A DNA stretch of 64,000 nucleotides. Source: Mycobacterium sp. E183 (lineage in GTDB: Bacteria; Actinomycetota; Actinomycetes; Mycobacteriales; Mycobacteriaceae). Shown here piece by piece: positions 60,262 to 64,000 of the stretch (positions are counted from its first letter, which is position 1; the number at the start of each line of letters is the position of its first letter). Below the pieces are notes generated by a model. It was given only the letters and a program-made list of their open reading frames with translations. It was not told the origin of the DNA and did no database searches. The stretch is taken from positions 1 through 64,000 of the forward strand of contig NZ_LZJN01000106.1 in NCBI RefSeq assembly GCF_001667735.1, read 5' to 3'. Both the position numbers and the translations under genes were made by a program.

Positions 60262-61161
60262 TCAGTGGCCCCACCGCGCGGCCGCTTCCTCGGCCGCCTG
60301 GTGCGCCAACTGCGCGCGCCGCCGCGACTCCGCGGCCCTGCGTCGCGCCATCGCCACCGATTCGGTGGTGGCGCCGAGTCCGGCGGATAGGTCCCTGCGT
60401 CGACGGCTGAGCTCTTCGGCGCGTTCGCGCGCCAGGTCGGCCCGGCCCGCCGCGGTGTTCACCAGGTCGCTGCGCCGGAGTTCGGGCAGTTCGCCGACGT
60501 CCTCCGCCCCGCACCGGTCGCCACCGTGGTGCGGCGGCGGTTCGGGCAGCGGCGCTCCCTCGACGATGCCGGTCAGCACGCGGCCGATCTGGTGGATCGG
60601 CAGCACGAGGTCGGCGCCGGCGCGCGCCGCCGCCACGGGCATCGACGTGTACAGGGCCGTCTCCGGACTCTCCGCGATGACGATGGCGCCGGCCCGCTTC
60701 ATCGCGGAGGTACCCGCGGCCCCGTCCTGCCCGGAGCCCGACAACACCACCGCGACGCTGCGCGGTCCGTACGAGGCGGCGACCGACCGCAGCAGCACGT
60801 CGAAGCGGCGCACGCCCAGATCCCTGATCGGGCGCAGGCGACAGCAGCCGTCCGGCGTCAGTTCAAGGTGCATCCCCGGCGGACAGACCACCGCCTGACC
60901 CGGGCAAAGGGGCCGCCCGTCGTGGGCCCAACAGACTTGCTGTGCGGTCTGCCGCCGAAGGATCGCCGGGAGGACGCTGTCGTGGGCGCCGAGGTGCTGC
61001 TGCACGACGATGGCGGCCGGGAAATCGCCCGGCAGATCACCGAGGACCGTCGAGAGCGCGTCCAACCCCCCCGCCGACGACAACAGGACTACCAGTTCGA
61101 CGGCGGGCCGATGCGGGTCGCTGGCCACCCTTTCAGTCTTCCAAATCGACGACCACACCAC
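60262..61161 (-). CDS. Second CheB-type methylesterase
   Basis: The 299-residue protein has a CheB catalytic domain: Ser in VVLLSSAGGLDALS, His in AIVVQQHLGAHDS, Asp in VVLSGSGQDGAAG. It has no receiver domain. The C-terminal 80 residues are a basic, Ala/Arg-rich probable coiled coil (RADLARERAEELSRRRRDLS; ARRRAAESRRRAQLAHQAAE). It is convergent with the CheR hybrid, ending 5 bp from it. The GTG at 61161 is only the longest start; an internal GTG (VASDPHRPAV) would fit the domain better, so the first 12 residues are doubtful. Confidence 0.82.
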   Translation of the reverse strand: MVWSSIWKTERVASDPHRPAVELVVLLSSAGGLDALSTVLGDLPGDFPAAIVVQQHLGAHDSVLPAILRRQTAQQVCWAHDGRPLCPGQAVVCPPGMHLELTPDGCCRLRPIRDLGVRRFDVLLRSVAASYGPRSVAVVLSGSGQDGAAGTSAMKRAGAIVIAESPETALYTSMPVAAARAGADLVLPIHQIGRVLTGIVEGAPLPEPPPHHGGDRCGAEDVGELPELRRSDLVNTAAGRADLARERAEELSRRRRDLSAGLGATTESVAMARRRAAESRRRAQLAHQAAEEAAARWGH

Positions 61162-61243
61162 AGTCCGGCGAACGATCCCGCCCCACCGCGGCTATCCGCC
61201 ATGCGAAACGGCGGCGCTTCAGGCGAAGCCCCGCGCCGCCACG

Positions 61244-61268
61244 GTTTCGCCGGTATGGGGCCGGGTAC
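61244..61268 (+). promoter_or_regulatory. SigF-type promoter before the glycosyltransferase gene
   Basis: GTTT (61244-61247), 15 bases, GGGTAC (61263-61268), a full match in spacing and core. The GTG start is 34 bases downstream. Confidence 0.65.
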
Positions 61269-61302
61269 GCCATCACGCCATGGGCGACGCAACGGGGTTG
61301 AA

Positions 61303-62484
61303 GTGAGGATTGCGATCGTCAGCGGCGACGACATTGTCGGTGACGACCCGCAGGAACTGTCCGCCGCACTGGCGGCCCGCGGAAATGCCGTCACCAGGTT
61401 CGTCCGGCAGAACCGACGGCGGCCCGCGGGGATCGGAACTTGCGGCCACCGCACAGTGTCGATCTCCGTCGGGCCGCGGTCGACGAATTCGGACCTGGAC
61501 GTGCTGCCCTACGTCGGCGACTGGGCGGGGGCGCTCGCAGACGAGTGGTCCGCTGAGGCGCCCGACGTCGTGCACGCGTACGGGTGGCTGGGCGGTTTGG
61601 CCGCCCAGCTGGCCGCACGGCGCCAAGGGGTGCCGGCCGTCCAGAGTTTCCTGGGCCTGGCCACCGCGGGCGCGGCGCCCTCGCCCATGGGCGCGCCGGC
61701 GGAGGGCGAACGGCTCCGCGTCGAACCGCTGTTGGCTCGCAGCGCCAACTGGGTCACCGGTGAGAGCTCCGACGACGTCGACGCGCTCGCCAGGCTGCGC
61801 CGCAGCCGGGCCCGCGTATCCGCTTTGACAAGCGGGGTGGACGTCGAGCGATACAACTCGAGCGGCCCGGCGCAGGCCCGCACCGACCTGCATCGCATTG
61901 TGTGCCTTGCGCCGAACCCCAAGCCGTGCAACGGCTTCGACATTGTCATCAGGGCGCTGGCCAGGGTCCCGGGCACGGAACTGGTGCTGGCGGAGACGGA
62001 AGCCTCGAATCGTGAGTGCGACGAGGCGCGGCTCAAACTACAACTTCTCGGCGCCGGGTTGGGGGTGTCCGACCGGGTCCGGTTTGCGGGCACCGTTTCC
62101 GGCGATCGACTGGCGATGCTGCTGCGGTCCGCCGATGTGGTCGCCTGCACCCCGCGACAACCTCCACGCGCCACCGCGGTGCTACAGGCGATGGCCTGCG
62201 GCGTGGTGGTGGTGGCCTACGGCGTCGGCGTGCTCAGGGACGCCGTGGTGGACAACGTCACCGGCCTCGTGCTGCGCCCGGAAACTCCCACCCAGTTGCC
62301 AGCCGCGTTGAGAAGCCTTCTCGCGCAGAGGTTTCAGTGTATGAGCATGGGTTCTGCCGGTCGCAGTCGTGCGCTGTCTCGATATGCCTGGGACCGGATC
62401 GCGCTCGACTGCCTTAACATCTACCAACGGGCGGGTTCCACAACTTGGATGCCGCAACGCTTGCAGTCATCGGGCATCCGGTGA
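61303..62484 (+). CDS. GT4-type glycosyltransferase
   Basis: The 393-residue retaining glycosyltransferase has the GT-B layout: N-terminal half starting VRIAIVSGDDIVGDDPQELS with DVVHAYGWLGGLAAQLAARR, and a C-terminal half with SALTSGVDVERYN, VRFAGTVSGDRLAMLLRSAD and TAVLQAMACGVVVVAYGVGV (the usual E-x7-E donor motif is altered to T-AVLQAMACG). The donor could be a nucleotide sugar. The GTG at 61303 is preferred because it lies at the domain start behind a SigF-type promoter. The AraC-type regulator follows by 42 bp. Confidence 0.84.
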   Translation: MRIAIVSGDDIVGDDPQELSAALAARGNAVTRFVRQNRRRPAGIGTCGHRTVSISVGPRSTNSDLDVLPYVGDWAGALADEWSAEAPDVVHAYGWLGGLAAQLAARRQGVPAVQSFLGLATAGAAPSPMGAPAEGERLRVEPLLARSANWVTGESSDDVDALARLRRSRARVSALTSGVDVERYNSSGPAQARTDLHRIVCLAPNPKPCNGFDIVIRALARVPGTELVLAETEASNRECDEARLKLQLLGAGLGVSDRVRFAGTVSGDRLAMLLRSADVVACTPRQPPRATAVLQAMACGVVVVAYGVGVLRDAVVDNVTGLVLRPETPTQLPAALRSLLAQRFQCMSMGSAGRSRALSRYAWDRIALDCLNIYQRAGSTTWMPQRLQSSGIR

Positions 62485-62526
62485 TGCAATGAGGGCAGCG
62501 CGCAACACCCTGGGGGAGCGCCGACT

Positions 62527-63612
62527 ATGACCGCCTTGACGAGCGTTACCGACAACACCGGCCCCGGTGAGGTGGCCGGCGCGGTCGGCCGACTGCCCGT
62601 TACGGACCAAACCGACCCCAGCCGCATGGGCGATGCTGTGCGGCAAGCCCGGGATCCGGGCTCGGCACTTCGGCGCGACCAGTTCCGCACCGTCGATCCG
62701 CGGGCCGCGCGGCAGTTCCTGGCCGGCGCCTACCACCCCGCCTGGCGCATCGCCGGACTCACGAGCCGGTCGGCCGTCTCCCATCGGCGGTGCGAAGCGG
62801 GCGCCGCGACGGTCGACGACGTGATGATCCAGGGCCGCGTCTCGCTGGAGATTGTGGCCTCCGAAAGCATCATCGTGATCCAGCCCCGCGGGGGCTCGAT
62901 GAGCGTCGCCGGGGGGCCGCCCGCGACGGTGGATTTCCCGGTGCTGGTCGCCCAAGGCATGCCGTGCGTGTTGCAGTGCAACGGCGCCCGGTTCGATGTG
63001 GTCAGCCTGGCCGCCGACGTGCTGCACAAGGTCGCCGCGGACTGGGGTGCCCCGCCAGCCCGGCAGATTCATTTTTCGGATTGGCGCCCGCGTTCGCGCG
63101 CCGCCGTGCGGGCGTGGCACCGGGCGCTGGATTACGTCGCCTTGACCCTGGCCGGACCGGACACAGCTGACCAGCCACTCGTGGTCGCGGGGCTGGCCCC
63201 GTTGCTGGCCGGCGCGCTGCTGGAATGTTACCCGTCCAACGTCACGGAGCTGGACCTGGCCAATGAGCCCGCACTGCCCGAAACCCTCAAGGACGCAGTG
63301 GCTTTCATCCATCGACACGCCGGCGGGGACGTCAGCATCAACGACGTCGCGGCCGCGGTGCACCTCACGCCCAGGGCGGTGCAATACCTCTTCCGCCGCC
63401 AACTCGGCAGCACCCCAACGGAATACATCCGCCGCGTCCGCCTCAGCCGGGCCCATCAAGACTTATTGGCCGCCACGCCATCCCACGCCACCGTCACGGA
63501 GATCGCCCAGCGATGGGGTTTCGCGCACACCGGCCGATTCGCGGTGTTGTACCGGCAGACCTACGGTCAGAGCCCGCACACCACCCTCCGGCACCTGACC
63601 GCGGGGTCGTGA
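62527..63612 (+). CDS. AraC-family transcriptional regulator
   Basis: The 361-residue protein has an N-terminal cupin-like sensing domain (ending near SDWRPRSRAAVRAWHRALDY) and a C-terminal AraC double helix-turn-helix: GGDVSINDVAAAVHLTPRAV, YLFRRQLGSTPTEYIRRVRL and EIAQRWGFAHTGRFAVLYRQ, then YGQSPHTTLR. The HTH is well conserved and should activate nearby or distant genes when a ligand binds. GGGGGAGCG precedes the ATG. It may control the glycosyltransferase gene before it. Confidence 0.9.
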   Translation: MTALTSVTDNTGPGEVAGAVGRLPVTDQTDPSRMGDAVRQARDPGSALRRDQFRTVDPRAARQFLAGAYHPAWRIAGLTSRSAVSHRRCEAGAATVDDVMIQGRVSLEIVASESIIVIQPRGGSMSVAGGPPATVDFPVLVAQGMPCVLQCNGARFDVVSLAADVLHKVAADWGAPPARQIHFSDWRPRSRAAVRAWHRALDYVALTLAGPDTADQPLVVAGLAPLLAGALLECYPSNVTELDLANEPALPETLKDAVAFIHRHAGGDVSINDVAAAVHLTPRAVQYLFRRQLGSTPTEYIRRVRLSRAHQDLLAATPSHATVTEIAQRWGFAHTGRFAVLYRQTYGQSPHTTLRHLTAGS

Positions 63613-63906
63613 TCGCGACACGCCGCTGAGCCGCAGGTCAGATCCGCGGTCCGCTTTGAATCGCCAGGTCCCAAGCCGACGCGCCGAACGATGTTTTTCG
63701 CACGGCGAGCCGTAGGTGAAAACGCCTGGTTGAAGGCGAATCCGGGTCGCGCGGCCGAGGGCGGGTGGCCGGTTATGAGCACCGCCCGTCGCCATTGCCG
63801 GTAGGCTTGGGTCAGGTTGAGTCCCCAGCTGCCGTTATCAACGGGCGCCAAACGGACACCGTCGTCGCTCGCCCTGCCTTATCAAGCCTGAAGGGCGCAC
63901 ATTCAC

Positions 63907-64000
63907 ATGACTGCTTCACCCGATCTACGTACACCCGATCGACATACGCCCGAGCTGCTCGGGGAGCCCCGTAGCCGCTACCAAATCGATTGCGCCGGAG
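63907..64000 (+). CDS. Start of a STAS-like protein gene (partial)
   Basis: An ATG at 63907 opens a frame that runs off the right edge (31 codons). Its end, SRYQIDCAG, resembles LHCYEIDCAG in the STAS protein at 49331, so this is probably a second anti-sigma-antagonist-like gene. The window stops before the STAS core. The 294 bp upstream (63613-63906) have no other credible gene and no clear SigF or DosR-like site. Confidence 0.45.
   Translation, partial: MTASPDLRTPDRHTPELLGEPRSRYQIDCAG

Noticed and set aside
58376-60514. A 712-residue open frame antisense to the CheR hybrid.
   Set aside because: It mirrors the coiled-coil repeats and has no independent motifs.
1-64000. tRNA, rRNA, insertion sequences, phage genes or attachment sites.
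   Set aside because: None were recognised on reading both strands; a covariance-model search would be needed for small RNAs.

Overview
The window is high-GC, densely coded DNA from a mycobacterium, most likely a slow-growing non-tuberculous species. The evidence is a complete DosR/DevR dormancy island with the paralogue families known from Mycobacterium tuberculosis (Acg-type flavoproteins, universal stress proteins, OtsB1, Tgs1, a PRTase-esterase fusion, PfkB), an 18-kDa small heat shock protein of the M. leprae/M. avium type, and the pervasive GTG/TTG starts and 4-bp ATGA/GTGA overlaps typical of the genus. No rRNA, tRNA, insertion sequence, phage gene or CRISPR array was seen. M. tuberculosis comparisons are from memory and were not searched.

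Region 1 (1-29950) is the DosR island. An acsA-pdhA-pdhB-pdhC operon (minus strand) diverges from an Acg-like gene across two DosR-box-like palindromes. Next come a DUF1918 protein, a small unknown protein, a strong DosR box followed by what looks like the vestige of hspX, the PRTase/erythromycin-esterase fusion, pfkB, two USPs, devR and devS. Then follow a GNAT-USP-SpoIIAA set, a further USP, and the large trehalose/GH65 protein OtsB1 diverging from a USP-kinase pair. A second Acg gene leads into two FabH-like ketosynthases, then ppsA and tgs1. DosR-like 20-mers (core GGGAC/GGGCC-N4-GGCCC/GTCCC) lie 25-85 bp before nearly every transcription unit. Loci that are scattered in M. tuberculosis are therefore collected here. 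Metabolically the set links pyruvate and acetate to acetyl-CoA, acyl chains, triacylglycerol and PEP.

Region 2 (29945-55626) is a general-stress region: PAS-ANTAR and GAF-ANTAR regulators, hsp18 with a divergent MerR regulator and an 18-bp palindrome, an NDH-2-like oxidoreductase, a zinc alcohol dehydrogenase, GlgX, a membrane diguanylate cyclase, a hemerythrin-like protein, UdgX, a pyruvate-oxidase-like TPP enzyme, topoisomerase IB, a hemophore-like protein, STAS, NmrA-like, CsbD and DUF3349 proteins. Nine start regions here and in region 3 carry sequences of the form GTTT-N15/16-GGGTA, the pattern recognised by SigF, so this half looks like a SigF-type stress regulon. A tight operon of a family 2 glycosyltransferase, an acyl-CoA-dehydrogenase-like protein, a PIG-L deacetylase and a NodS-like methyltransferase (52454-55539) looks like an uncharacterised small-molecule or glycolipid pathway.

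Region 3 (55626-64000) holds a nucleotidyltransferase-fold protein, a Rho-N/SAP-like small protein, and a CheB - STAS/HATPase - CheR-PAS - CheB cluster without chemoreceptors or flagellar genes. It ends with a GT4-type glycosyltransferase, an AraC regulator and the first 31 codons of a gene whose start resembles the STAS protein at 49331.
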